From NCBI RefSeq assembly GCF_014672715.2, contig NZ_CP058566.2, positions 1,054,001-1,118,000 on the forward strand: a stretch of 64,000 nucleotides of DNA, in the 5' to 3' direction. The translations under genes were made by a program, and so were the position numbers. Positions 17,749-26,045 of the stretch are shown piece by piece (positions within the stretch are counted from its first letter, which is position 1; each line of letters begins with the position of its first letter). The DNA is from Dehalogenimonas etheniformans (GTDB lineage: Bacteria > Chloroflexota > Dehalococcoidia > Dehalococcoidales > Dehalococcoidaceae). The notes beneath the pieces are model-generated. The model was not told the origin of the DNA and ran no database searches. It saw nothing but the letters and a program-made list of their open reading frames with translations.

Positions 17749-18480
17749 ATGCTAGCCTATATCCGGGCAGGAGTCCCTGTGAAACTTTATCGCAAGCGGG
17801 AATTTTGGCTTATTCTGCTCCTTGGCGTACTTTTCGTAGTCACAATCTACGCCGATTTCGTGCGCGGCGGCGCCGCCCTCTCCGTCGACGAGTTCCAGCT
17901 GACCCTGTTTGCTCTTCAGCAAGTACTCTACCTATCCGCCATTGCCATTGCCACATGGCGCTTCGGCTTCTCCCTCGGACTGTTTTTCTGGGGAATTATG
18001 GGAGCCATCACCATCCCGTATTCGGTGGTTTATCTTTCGGCCAACTGGCACCCGAACCTGTTTCTTGAAATGATCATCATCGGCCTTGTCGGGCTGGCTG
18101 AAGTCTTCCTCATAAATGCGTACGATGTTGGCAAGAAACGCCTTCTCGAATACCAGCACACGTTGGAAGATCGCGTTCAGGCAAGGACCATTGACCTCAC
18201 AAAATCTAACCTGGCTCTGGAGAAAGACATCGTCGAGAGGCGCAGGGTTGAAGGAGAATTGAGGGAGGCATTGGCTCAAGTTAAGACTTTAACCGGTCTG
18301 CTCCCCATTTGCGCTAATTGTAAAAATATCCGTGACGACAACGGTTATTGGAGTTCCGTCGAAAAATATATCAGCACCCACTCTGAGGCTGAGTTCACCC
18401 ACGGCATATGCCCGGAATGTCTTGAAAAGCTTTATCCCAGCTATTACGGACCAGGGAAAAAGAGGTCTTCAGGCCAATAG
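17749..18480 (+). CDS. Orphan four-TM membrane sensor with C-terminal double-CxxC domain
   Basis: 243 residues. Four hydrophobic segments (about residues 20-40, 48-69, 73-96, 100-122) are followed by a long charged coiled coil (about 125-180) and a C-terminal module with LPICANCKNIRDD and GICPECLEKLYP. That double-CxxC module is common at the end of hybrid histidine kinases and response regulators, where it probably binds a metal; here it is attached directly to a membrane domain with no kinase, receiver or output domain. It has its own promoter with a 107-base leader. Function unknown. Confidence 0.72.
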   Translation: MLAYIRAGVPVKLYRKREFWLILLLGVLFVVTIYADFVRGGAALSVDEFQLTLFALQQVLYLSAIAIATWRFGFSLGLFFWGIMGAITIPYSVVYLSANWHPNLFLEMIIIGLVGLAEVFLINAYDVGKKRLLEYQHTLEDRVQARTIDLTKSNLALEKDIVERRRVEGELREALAQVKTLTGLLPICANCKNIRDDNGYWSSVEKYISTHSEAEFTHGICPECLEKLYPSYYGPGKKRSSGQ

Positions 18481-18486
18481 GCTCTG

Positions 18487-19113
18487 TCAGCGCCTGTCCC
18501 GGAGGCTCTTACGGAAAACAGCGTCTTTTAAGCTTGTCGATTTTTGACCGATCTGCTTGACTCTGACCAGGTACTGGAAACCGGGAATCGCCAGCAACAT
18601 GGCCGGGTAGATCACAAATGCCCAAGAATGATATATGAACCAACCTACCAATGGAAAAACAACGAAGGCGGCGCTGTAGCTAAAGGTCGGGAACTTGGTG
18701 ATTAAAAGAAAAAGCCCGAACGCGGCGGCGTATATCGGGATGCCCCAGGGCATCAGGAATGCAAGCACGCCGATACAGGTCGCCCCGCCCTTGCCGCCTT
18801 TGAATTTCAACCATACCGGCAGGACATGCCCAATCACTGCCACCATTCCGGCAAGCAATTCAATAACCTGAGGAGCATCCAGGGCACGCGCGATCGCTAC
18901 GGCGACCGCTCCCTTGCCAATATCGAAAGTCATTACCAGAAGCCCAGGCAGGAATCCGACCTCATAAAAGGTATTCATCGTGCCCATGTTTTTGGAGCCT
19001 ACCTGCCTGATGTCCAGATGCTTGATCCAGCGTCCCATAAGGTAGGCCAGCGGGACGCTGCCGACAAGATAACCGGCTGCCAAAGCTGCTAATATTGCTA
19101 TCGTGTCGTTCAT
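18487..19113 (-). CDS. plsY: Glycerol-3-phosphate acyltransferase PlsY
   Basis: 208 residues, multi-pass membrane enzyme that transfers an acyl group from acyl-phosphate to glycerol-3-phosphate, the first step in phospholipid synthesis. Three PlsY motifs are visible: GSKNMGTMNTF (about residue 40), HVLPVWLKFKGGKGGAT (about 100), and a late hydrophobic loop. Motif 1 usually reads GSGNIGATN, so Lys/Met substitutions are slightly atypical. AAAGGAT precedes the ATG. Last gene of fabF-recJ-plsY; the link to fatty-acid elongation by FabF is sensible. Confidence 0.9.
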   Translation of the reverse strand: MNDTIAILAALAAGYLVGSVPLAYLMGRWIKHLDIRQVGSKNMGTMNTFYEVGFLPGLLVMTFDIGKGAVAVAIARALDAPQVIELLAGMVAVIGHVLPVWLKFKGGKGGATCIGVLAFLMPWGIPIYAAAFGLFLLITKFPTFSYSAAFVVFPLVGWFIYHSWAFVIYPAMLLAIPGFQYLVRVKQIGQKSTSLKDAVFRKSLRDRR

Positions 19114-19128
19114 AATGATCCTTTGAAG

Positions 19129-20808
19129 TTAGCTTGCGGCTGCGAAGTCGACTATATTCAGCCTGAGGGTTTCGCGCCCGTTAAACTTGTCCAGTTCCAG
19201 ATTATATACAACATCAATCGGTCCCGGGAGAAGTTTTTTCATTTCTTCTGCTTGCCGGAATGCCACCGCCTCCCAGACCGATCCGCCCTGGGTTAAACGC
19301 ATTTTTATATGTTCCTGAGCATTCCCCATCGTCCTGTGGTCGAGTACGGTAACACACCTTGAAACGAACAACGGCGGCCGGTTTGCTTCGCCGAACGGGC
19401 CGAGACGGTTTAGAATCTGAAACAAGTTGCCGCCGATCTCGTGGAACCGCGCCTCTGTGTCGATCGTTAAGACAGGTTGCAGATCGATTGAGGCAATTTC
19501 TTTGGCGGCAATTTCCGATATCAGAGACGACAATTTGGGCAAGTCCTCTGTTTTCAGGCTGAACCCTGCCGCCTGGGCGTGGCCGCCGTAATGGCACAGA
19601 AGATGACCGCATTGGTCAATGGCTTGCGTGATGTTGAAACCGGGAATAGAGCGGCAACTGGCGGTGGCCATGCCATCTTCCCGTCGAATGACGATGCTCG
19701 GGCGATAAAATTCATCGGACAGGCGTCCCGCCACCAAACCGAGGATGCCCGGCGGGCATTCCGCGTCTTCAACCAAAAGCAATGGGTCCAACGGACCGGA
19801 TAAAACCTGTTCCCTCGCCCGAGCGACGAACTTGGCAGTCAGCCTCTGGCGCTCTAGGTTTCGATCTTCCAATATTAAAGCTAAATCTTTAGCTTTATCG
19901 GGTGTCGCTGCCATCAAGAGGTCATAGCCCATTATGGCATGTTCCAACCGACCGGCGGCATTCAATCGAGGCGCCACTTGCCAGGATATGCTCTCGGCAT
20001 CAAGTTGACCAGCCCGCAGACGTGCCATGTTGATAATCTCCAGCAACCCCGGAGAAGGATGATCATTAAGATGTTTCAGGCCTTCTTTTACCAGGTAGCG
20101 GTTCTCGCCGGTGAGAGGCATGATGTCGGCGACAGTGCCGATTGCCGCGAGTTCGAGGAAATGTTCCTTTGGCAACGGTCTGCCCATCCCGGCAAAGAGA
20201 GCCTCGACTACCTTGAAAGCGACGCCTACGCCGGCCAAATCCTGGAAAGGGTATACAGAATCAACACGCCTGGGATCAATCATAGCCACCGCGGGAGGCA
20301 GGGTTTCAAGAGGCAAATGATGGTCGGTGATGATGACGTCGAGCCCGAACCGCTTGGCTTCCTTAACTTCGGTAACGGCAGTAATGCCGCAGTCAACGCT
20401 GACAACCAGCGAAACCCCTTCTTCCGCCAGTTTCTTCAGGGCATCGGTTTTCAGTCCGTAACCCTCGGTCAGCCGATGCGGAATATAAGGTATCGCCTCG
20501 GCGCCGAGGGATCTGAGCCCGGTGACCATGAGTGCCGTCGCCGTGATTCCATCGGTGTCGAAATCGCCGTAGACGGCAATGCGTTCTCCCGAAAGGATAG
20601 CCCGATAGATACGCGCCATTGCGGGTCGAATGTCGGGCAGCAGCCTCCAGTCGTTCGACAATCGGGCGTCGCCAGCCAGAAACAGTTCAGCGGCTTCAAG
20701 AGTCTTGATGCCCCGCCCGGCCATGATGCGCGCCATCAACACCGGGTAATGTCCGGCAAGCTCCGGCGGCACCTCAGCTGAAGCTACCTGCCAGCGGGCG
20801 CCGCGCAA
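19129..20808 (-). CDS. recJ: Single-stranded-DNA-specific exonuclease RecJ
   Basis: 559 residues, the typical length. 5'-3' ssDNA exonuclease of recombination and mismatch repair. DHH-family phosphoesterase motifs: YGDFDTDGITA (about residue 80), SVDCGI (about 137), the DHH in IITDHHLP (about 158), and a DHHA1-type domain with GGHAQAAGFSL (about 405). TTG start preceded by AGGGGGT, nine bases after the fabF stop, so it is the middle gene of the operon. Confidence 0.94.
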   Translation of the reverse strand: MRGARWQVASAEVPPELAGHYPVLMARIMAGRGIKTLEAAELFLAGDARLSNDWRLLPDIRPAMARIYRAILSGERIAVYGDFDTDGITATALMVTGLRSLGAEAIPYIPHRLTEGYGLKTDALKKLAEEGVSLVVSVDCGITAVTEVKEAKRFGLDVIITDHHLPLETLPPAVAMIDPRRVDSVYPFQDLAGVGVAFKVVEALFAGMGRPLPKEHFLELAAIGTVADIMPLTGENRYLVKEGLKHLNDHPSPGLLEIINMARLRAGQLDAESISWQVAPRLNAAGRLEHAIMGYDLLMAATPDKAKDLALILEDRNLERQRLTAKFVARAREQVLSGPLDPLLLVEDAECPPGILGLVAGRLSDEFYRPSIVIRREDGMATASCRSIPGFNITQAIDQCGHLLCHYGGHAQAAGFSLKTEDLPKLSSLISEIAAKEIASIDLQPVLTIDTEARFHEIGGNLFQILNRLGPFGEANRPPLFVSRCVTVLDHRTMGNAQEHIKMRLTQGGSVWEAVAFRQAEEMKKLLPGPIDVVYNLELDKFNGRETLRLNIVDFAAAS

Positions 20809-20817
20809 AGCAACCCC

Positions 20818-22080
20818 CTATTCGTATTGACGTAGAATGAGCACAGAGTTATGGCCGCCGAAACCGAACGAGTTCGACAGGGTTGTTCGCACTTTTTTAT
20901 GTTTAGCCACATTGGGCGTGTAATCAAGGTCGCAGTCCGGGTCGGGCGTTATGTAGTTGATGGTCGGCGGGATTATACCATTTTTTATGGTAAGGGCGCA
21001 GATGGCGCACTCAATAGCACCGGCACCCCCAATCAGGTGTCCCAGCATCGATTTGGTCGAGGAAATGGAGACTTTATAGGCATGATCGCCCAGCACCTGC
21101 TTGATGGCTGTAGTCTCCATTTTGTCATTAAGTTGAGTCGACGTGCCGTGGGCGTTAATGTAATCGATCTCGGTGAACTCGATGCCTGCCCGTTTGATCG
21201 ACATCCTCATGGCCCGGGCGGCGCCTTCGCCGGTCTCGATCGGTTGGACGATATGAAAGGCATCGCAGGAAGATCCGTAGCCGATGACCTCGGCGTAGAT
21301 GTTCGCCCCACGGGCAAGGGCGGTATTGAGTTCTTCAAGCACAACCACAGTGGCGCCCTCGCTCATGACAAAACCGGTCCGCCCGGCATCGAACGGGCGT
21401 GAGGCATGTTGAGGATCGTCGTTGGCCGTCGAAAGGGCATTCAGGGCGTTGAATGCGGCAAAAGCCAGCAGGTTCATACCGCTCTCGCTGCCGCCGGCCA
21501 GCATGGTATCGGCGCGGCCTTCGCGGATGCTCTCGTAAGCGGTGCCGATGGCATCGGAGCCCGAGGAGCAAGCGGACGTTGTGCAGAAGTTGGGTCCCTT
21601 TAGACCCATCGAGATGGCGATCTGTGCCGCAGCAATATCGGAGATCATCATCGGGATGAGGAACGGGCTGACCTTGGATGGACCTTTCTCGATGTAGACG
21701 CGAGCCTGGTCGAACAGGGTGGTCAGTCCGCCGATACCGGAGCCAACGATGACCCCTATCTCATCGCCTTTGGCAGCGACATCGATCTTCGATTCATCAA
21801 CAGCCATCCGAGCCGCGGCAACGGCCAGTTGGGCGAAGCGGTCCATGCGCCGAACGTCTTTCTTGTTGATATAGTTGGTCGGTTCAAAACCCTTGCACTC
21901 ACCGCCAAAATGGGTTTCTAAAGGTGAGGCGTCGAAAAGGGTAAGATTTTCGATGCCGTTTCTGCCGTTAACCAGACCATCCCAGGTGGTGGCGGTGTCT
22001 AAACCGAGAGGGCTTACCATACCGATGCCGGTGATGACCACTCTGCGGTTGTAATCCGGTTTTTGACGGGTGTCGGACAT
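20818..22080 (-). CDS. fabF: Beta-ketoacyl-ACP synthase II
   Basis: 420 residues from the ATG at 22080, which has GAGGTGA 11 bases upstream; a GTG at 22095 would add five residues. Condenses malonyl-ACP with acyl-ACP in type II fatty acid synthesis. The catalytic Cys-His-His triad is visible: the Cys in TTSACSSGSDA, the His in NAHGTSTQLND, and the His in SMLGHLIGGAGA. N-terminal RRVVITGIGMVSPLG is typical. First gene of fabF-recJ-plsY, behind a promoter whose -35 box lies in a palindrome. Confidence 0.95.
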   Translation of the reverse strand: MSDTRQKPDYNRRVVITGIGMVSPLGLDTATTWDGLVNGRNGIENLTLFDASPLETHFGGECKGFEPTNYINKKDVRRMDRFAQLAVAAARMAVDESKIDVAAKGDEIGVIVGSGIGGLTTLFDQARVYIEKGPSKVSPFLIPMMISDIAAAQIAISMGLKGPNFCTTSACSSGSDAIGTAYESIREGRADTMLAGGSESGMNLLAFAAFNALNALSTANDDPQHASRPFDAGRTGFVMSEGATVVVLEELNTALARGANIYAEVIGYGSSCDAFHIVQPIETGEGAARAMRMSIKRAGIEFTEIDYINAHGTSTQLNDKMETTAIKQVLGDHAYKVSISSTKSMLGHLIGGAGAIECAICALTIKNGIIPPTINYITPDPDCDLDYTPNVAKHKKVRTTLSNSFGFGGHNSVLILRQYE

Positions 22081-22116
22081 TGTATTTACGTTCACCTCAA
22101 TCTTAAATTGGCTAGA

Positions 22117-22145
22117 GTTATAGCACTTTTTGAATGATTATTCAA
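22117..22145 (-). promoter_or_regulatory. fabF promoter with overlapping palindromic operator
   Basis: On the minus strand: -35 TTGAAT (22145-22140), 17-base spacer, -10 TATAAC (22122-22117) preceded by TGC. The -35 lies inside a palindrome TTGAAT-GATT-ATTCAA (22130-22145). A repressor there would block the fabF-recJ-plsY transcript; the regulator is not in the window. Confidence 0.55.
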
Positions 22146-22363
22146 CGATTTACAGGTGCCTTATGGGACTTATGCTGTTCAAAGGAGGATTGTTTCATAT
22201 CGGATGCGAATCCCAGTCTATCTGGATTGTACAGACAGATTTGGGAAGAATTTCCGTGAGGGATTGATAAACTGAAATCCTCCTGGAGGGTTCTCCCGAG
22301 CGAGATGTATCCAATACGTCTGAAGTATTATTCCCAAACAACGTATCTTCCCAACTAATTTCA
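22146..22363. other. Intergenic stretch without recognisable gene
   Basis: Between the fabF promoter and the surface-protein promoter. A 60-codon minus-strand frame at 22195-22377 has no ribosome binding site or family features and overlaps the plus-strand promoter, so I do not call it. Confidence 0.5.
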
Positions 22364-22392
22364 TTGACATACCGCATTATTTGGTAGATAAT
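22364..22392 (+). promoter_or_regulatory. Strong promoter of the surface-protein cluster leader
   Basis: Perfect -35 TTGACA (22364-22369), 17-base spacer, -10 GATAAT (22387-22392). The same -35/-10/spacer combination precedes the initiator tRNA. Transcription near 22399 makes a leader of about 290 bases. Confidence 0.65.
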
Positions 22393-22398
22393 TTACGC

Positions 22399-22547
22399 GT
22401 TTTTGTAACTTTCCGAAACCTTTTAATGGGAACAGGTAAAACGGATTCATGATTGCCCCAAATCTTGACCAATCCGGTATCTCATTTCCAGGGTCGAACC
22501 GATTAACTTCGAAAAACATGCGAACCAGCAAAAAACGCTGGTTTTTT
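22399..22547 (+). ncRNA. Candidate regulatory leader RNA or small RNA
   Basis: About 149 bases from the predicted transcription start to an intrinsic terminator. Complementary segments CGGATT (22442-22447) and AATCCG (22471-22476) could form a stem. The terminator lies 143 bases before the first surface-protein start. It does not match any riboswitch consensus I can recall. It could be an attenuator for the downstream genes or an independent small RNA. Confidence 0.45.
22523..22547 (+). terminator. Intrinsic terminator inside the leader
   Basis: AACCAGC (22523-22529), seven-base A-rich loop, GCTGGTT (22537-22543), then TTTT. Classic Rho-independent form, located upstream of the coding region rather than after a gene. 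Confidence 0.65.
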
Positions 22548-22689
22548 AATGCCCAAACAGAGTTAGTTGTAAATCATGTTTATGCCCATGGGTACCAGAG
22601 GAAGGTGCCGGTCGATCATGGGCTGCTTTATTCGGATATTAGCTTAGTTTAGATATCTAGATGAAGAAAGAATTGGGAAGGAGAGTATC

Positions 22690-23433
22690 TTGAAGCAAAG
22701 AATCCTGGGATTGTCAATCGCCCTTATGTTAACTGTTGCCACGATAATGCCAGCAGCTCTATCTGCAGCTGACACAACAACCGTCACGGGGGATGTTCTA
22801 GGACCTACCGTCACCAGCGTGGACATTGTCTCCGGAATGCAAGGAGCTGACCTGCCAGTAGTAAATATTGGGGGAACAGCTTTTGAGGGCGTCACAAGTG
22901 TAAGCTTTGGTGCTGGAATCACAGTTAATAGTTTTCAGTTGCTATCTTCTGTCGATATAAGAGCTGATATAACGATTGCTGGTAATGCCACCCCAGGCGC
23001 AAGAGACATCACGGTAACTACGCCTGAGGGTCCAGGCACTTTAGCGAGCGGATTTACAGTTACAGAGGCACCTTATATTACCGTCACCGCCCCCACCGGT
23101 TTTAGCTTGAACACCATGGCACGTGGCGGCTACACTACGAGTCTTGTACAACATGGGTCGGTAAGCACGAACGCTGAAAACTGGATCATTACGGCTACGG
23201 GCTCTGAGTCACATGGTGGTTTCATGTACAATGGTTCGGCTTCTCCAACGGCACCTTTCCAAATCAGCAAAGTTGGTGGCGATACTTGGATTGATGCAAG
23301 TGGAAGCTTATCCTATGGCCCAAGCGACCTCATGGATCAGAATTTCGATTTCTATGCCAGACAAAATATCGATTCGGACGACCCCGCAGGAGCATATTCG
23401 ATAACAATCACGTTCACGGGAAGTATCCCATAA
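22690..23433 (+). CDS. Secreted IPT/TIG-domain protein
   Basis: 247 residues. TTG start chosen because AAGGAGAG lies four bases upstream and a clean signal peptide follows (basic start, hydrophobic core, cleavage near ALSAAD, about residue 27). Residues about 37-120 form an IPT/TIG immunoglobulin-like domain with GGTAFEGVTSVSFG and ARDITVTTPEG strands. The rest is Ser/Thr/Gly-rich beta-type sequence without recognised family and without a membrane anchor. Likely an extracellular structural or adhesion protein, first of three surface-protein genes. Confidence 0.78.
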   Translation: MKQRILGLSIALMLTVATIMPAALSAADTTTVTGDVLGPTVTSVDIVSGMQGADLPVVNIGGTAFEGVTSVSFGAGITVNSFQLLSSVDIRADITIAGNATPGARDITVTTPEGPGTLASGFTVTEAPYITVTAPTGFSLNTMARGGYTTSLVQHGSVSTNAENWIITATGSESHGGFMYNGSASPTAPFQISKVGGDTWIDASGSLSYGPSDLMDQNFDFYARQNIDSDDPAGAYSITITFTGSIP

Positions 23434-23440
23434 TATTCTT

Positions 23441-23475
23441 ATGTGGGATGAGTCCACTGCGGACTCATCCCACAT
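23441..23475 (+). other. Perfect 15-bp intercistronic hairpin
   Basis: ATGTGGGATGAGTCC (23441-23455), ACTGC loop, and its exact complement (23461-23475). No T tract follows, so it looks less like a terminator than an mRNA-stabilising or processing element between the first and second surface-protein genes. Confidence 0.7.
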
Positions 23476-23505
23476 TCATCGTTCAACATTCAATGGTGAA
23501 GAATA

Positions 23506-24531
23506 GTGAAAACCAAGATAATTTTCAGTCTAATTTCCGTAATATTCTGTCTTGCAGTTACCACGCAGCCTCTTACGGCGGCGGGTGGTCTTACAGTTTA
23601 TAATGGGAAGATAGAAACCTCGGTCCAACCGGGGAGCAACAACGTTTACACAATGGAAATTGCTAACACTTCTGACGCACCAATGGATATCGGAGTGGAA
23701 ATCAAAGGCTACGGCATGTCGCCAACCCAGGATTTTATTTCCCTGCCACCAAAAGATGACGTCAGTGCTTATTCAGCACTTTCGCTACTCAACGCCTCTC
23801 CGTCAACGTTCCACCTCGAGCCAGGAAAATCCCAGGTGGTTACAGTTACTGCTATTATCGCCGCGGGGATTGGCAACGGTGGAAGATACGCCATCGTATA
23901 CATTCACACCACCGCTACCGGAAGCGGTGTCGGAGTGATCAGCGCGGTTGCTGCGAGAGTCCTTTTAACCATTTCAGGCTCGAAATTGGATACCACGAGC
24001 CAAATCGCTAGTGCGGATCTGGTTAAATCAACTGCTCAACAACCAGCCGGAATATCCTTTACGGTTGGCAACAACGGCAATTATCATTTTAAACCCAAAT
24101 TAAAGGCTACGGTTCGAAATGGGACCATTGTTGTGGCAACGACCGATTTGGTCGCTCCTGGTTGGCCAATAATCCCAGGCTATTCAAGACAATTCAAGCT
24201 GGATCTGATCGGAACCTCGCCTCTACTGCCGGGCACGTACCAAGTGGAGATCGAAGTCAAAGACGAATCAGGAATCCTGATCACTAAGGGCACTTTCCCA
24301 CTGTCGGTGACCGAGAACCAAACTCTTTTGCCACCCGCAACGACAACTCCAAAGACCTCGACAATTCCACCTTCAACATTACCCACCTCAACAACCATAA
24401 CCCTGTCGCCATCGACGACTTCAACTGTCGAACAAAATTCCCGGTCTTTCCCAGCCCTTCTCGCCGGAATCGCAGCAGGCGCGATACTTCTCGTTATAGC
24501 CATGGTCGCGGTAGGAAGAAAACGAAAATAG
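23506..24531 (+). CDS. Surface protein with DUF916/WxL-like domain and C-terminal TM anchor
   Basis: 341 residues. Signal peptide ending near TAAGG (about residue 26); beta-sandwich region (about 27-265) with strands like NNVYTMEIANTSDAPMDIGV and GRYAIVYIHT, reminiscent of the DUF916/WxL-associated and pilus-chaperone-like folds. Then a Thr/Pro/Ser stalk (about 270-310) and a single C-terminal membrane helix ending in KRK. Expected to be anchored in the membrane and displayed outside. GTG start. Its last base is the first base of the next gene's GTG. Confidence 0.72.
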   Translation: MKTKIIFSLISVIFCLAVTTQPLTAAGGLTVYNGKIETSVQPGSNNVYTMEIANTSDAPMDIGVEIKGYGMSPTQDFISLPPKDDVSAYSALSLLNASPSTFHLEPGKSQVVTVTAIIAAGIGNGGRYAIVYIHTTATGSGVGVISAVAARVLLTISGSKLDTTSQIASADLVKSTAQQPAGISFTVGNNGNYHFKPKLKATVRNGTIVVATTDLVAPGWPIIPGYSRQFKLDLIGTSPLLPGTYQVEIEVKDESGILITKGTFPLSVTENQTLLPPATTTPKTSTIPPSTLPTSTTITLSPSTTSTVEQNSRSFPALLAGIAAGAILLVIAMVAVGRKRK

Positions 24532-25976
24532 TGGCGAATAATTTTCTAAGGTTGATCGTTTTCATTTTGCCACTATTGCTAATATCAGCCTACCCGGTTG
24601 CGGTCGCCGCTCAGGGAACCGACATCACCGGCACCATTCCGCTGGTAGCTTCCAATATTAACTCCTCCGGACTCACAACTTCCGGTGCGGTTATAACGTG
24701 GGAAACCAATGGCAGAGCTACCTCTCAGATTTATTACGACGCTTCATCGCATGCGGACATCAACGATTACGCTTATAGTTCCGAACTCGATCTGACTCTG
24801 GTTTCCGCTCACAGCGTGACACTCTCGGGGCTTACCGCCGGTACTATCTACTATTACCGGGTAAAATCGACAATCCCTGACACATCCTTCAATGCGATTT
24901 CCGAGGATGCTACTTTCACTACGACTGCCTCGGGCGGTGGCGGAGGTGGAGGAGGAGGCGGCGGCGGTTTCGGCAGCCAGCTCATCGGTATAGGCCTCTC
25001 GGGAACGTCACCTTTCATGGACGGCAACGGAAGGGCGATAACGGCAGGTGAAATCAAGACCTCCGACGGCAAGGTCTCTCTCAGCATTCCGGTGGGTGTC
25101 TACATCTGGAACGCCGCGGGCGCCGCCCAATCTTTCCTCTCAGCCCAACCGATCAACAACCCGCCCACTGCGCCGCCGGAGAACAGCCTGGTCATGGCTC
25201 ATGAACTGGGCCCCAACGGCGTCACTTTCAATCCTGCGATCACTCTGACTTTCAACTACAAGGATGACGACCTATCACCCGGCGCCAGAGAAATCGATCT
25301 CTACATCGCCTGGTGGGACGGAACACAGTGGGTAAAGCTCATCGGCACGGTTAATACTACCTCCAATACCGTCTCCGTTCAGGTCACCCATTTCACCAGT
25401 TATGCGTTGCTCATCCCGTCTTCACTGCCTGTACCAACTCCAACGCTCAAAATAGCCACCCCCTCTACCGGGGCCTCGTTCGATTCCGGCAATGTAACCA
25501 TTTCGATCAACGCGGGCAACATCAACCTGGTGCCCGACAACCGGCCCAACGCTCCGGGCGAAGGTCGAGTTGTTTACTACCTCGATGTGCCGATACCCAC
25601 CACCGCGGGATCAAGCGCTTTGAGCAACGCGGGGGCCTACAAGGAGAGTGAATCGACCACCAACGCCTGGACTAACCTGTCGCCTGGCGTCCATATCCTC
25701 GGCGTTCAGTTGGTGCAGAACGACCACACCCCATTCAGCCCGCCCCTTTTCGCCACTGTCAGCGTTACCATCAAAGAGGCTGTGATAGCGCCTCCGACGA
25801 CAACCCCTGCCCCGACTTCCGAGTCGCCGATAATCACGATACCTTCCGGATCGAACCCAACCAAGACGAATTGGACGATACCTGTCCTGTTTCTTGTTGC
25901 GGCGGCAGGGCTGGGCGGTTTCATCTATTGGAGATCGCGGAAACCGGAAACGGATTTGAAGTACACTAACCGATAA
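24531..25976 (+). CDS. Surface protein with fibronectin type III domain, Gly linker and TM anchor
   Basis: 481 residues. Signal peptide (first 28), a fibronectin type III domain (about residues 30-132, with VITWETNGRATSQIYYD and TIYYYRVKST strands), an uninterrupted run of about eleven glycines (about 136-146), a ZU5-like/unknown beta region (150-300), a second beta domain (305-425), a Thr/Pro stalk and a C-terminal membrane helix with Arg/Lys stop-transfer. GTG overlaps the stop of the previous gene by one base. Probably works with the two preceding secreted proteins at the cell surface; function unknown. Confidence 0.75.
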   Translation: MANNFLRLIVFILPLLLISAYPVAVAAQGTDITGTIPLVASNINSSGLTTSGAVITWETNGRATSQIYYDASSHADINDYAYSSELDLTLVSAHSVTLSGLTAGTIYYYRVKSTIPDTSFNAISEDATFTTTASGGGGGGGGGGGGFGSQLIGIGLSGTSPFMDGNGRAITAGEIKTSDGKVSLSIPVGVYIWNAAGAAQSFLSAQPINNPPTAPPENSLVMAHELGPNGVTFNPAITLTFNYKDDDLSPGAREIDLYIAWWDGTQWVKLIGTVNTTSNTVSVQVTHFTSYALLIPSSLPVPTPTLKIATPSTGASFDSGNVTISINAGNINLVPDNRPNAPGEGRVVYYLDVPIPTTAGSSALSNAGAYKESESTTNAWTNLSPGVHILGVQLVQNDHTPFSPPLFATVSVTIKEAVIAPPTTTPAPTSESPIITIPSGSNPTKTNWTIPVLFLVAAAGLGGFIYWRSRKPETDLKYTNR

Positions 25977-25993
25977 ACAGGCTTTCCCGTGCG

Positions 25994-26030
25994 AATATAA
26001 AAGCCCCCGTCGAATGGGGGCTTTTATATT
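25994..26030. terminator. Bidirectional intrinsic terminator
   Basis: Perfect 15-bp stem (25994-26008 with 26016-26030) and seven-base loop; A-rich on the left and T-rich on the right, so it can end both the surface-protein transcript and, on the other strand, the peptide-binding lipoprotein transcript. Confidence 0.85.
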
Positions 26031-26045
26031 CGGTGTTCAACGATG

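Noticed and set aside
19939-20781. 280-codon plus-strand frame inside recJ
   Set aside because: Exact antisense of a clear recJ gene; product has no family features.
22195-22377. 60-codon minus-strand frame between fabF and the surface-protein cluster
   Set aside because: No ribosome binding site, no family features, and it overlaps a strong promoter on the other strand.
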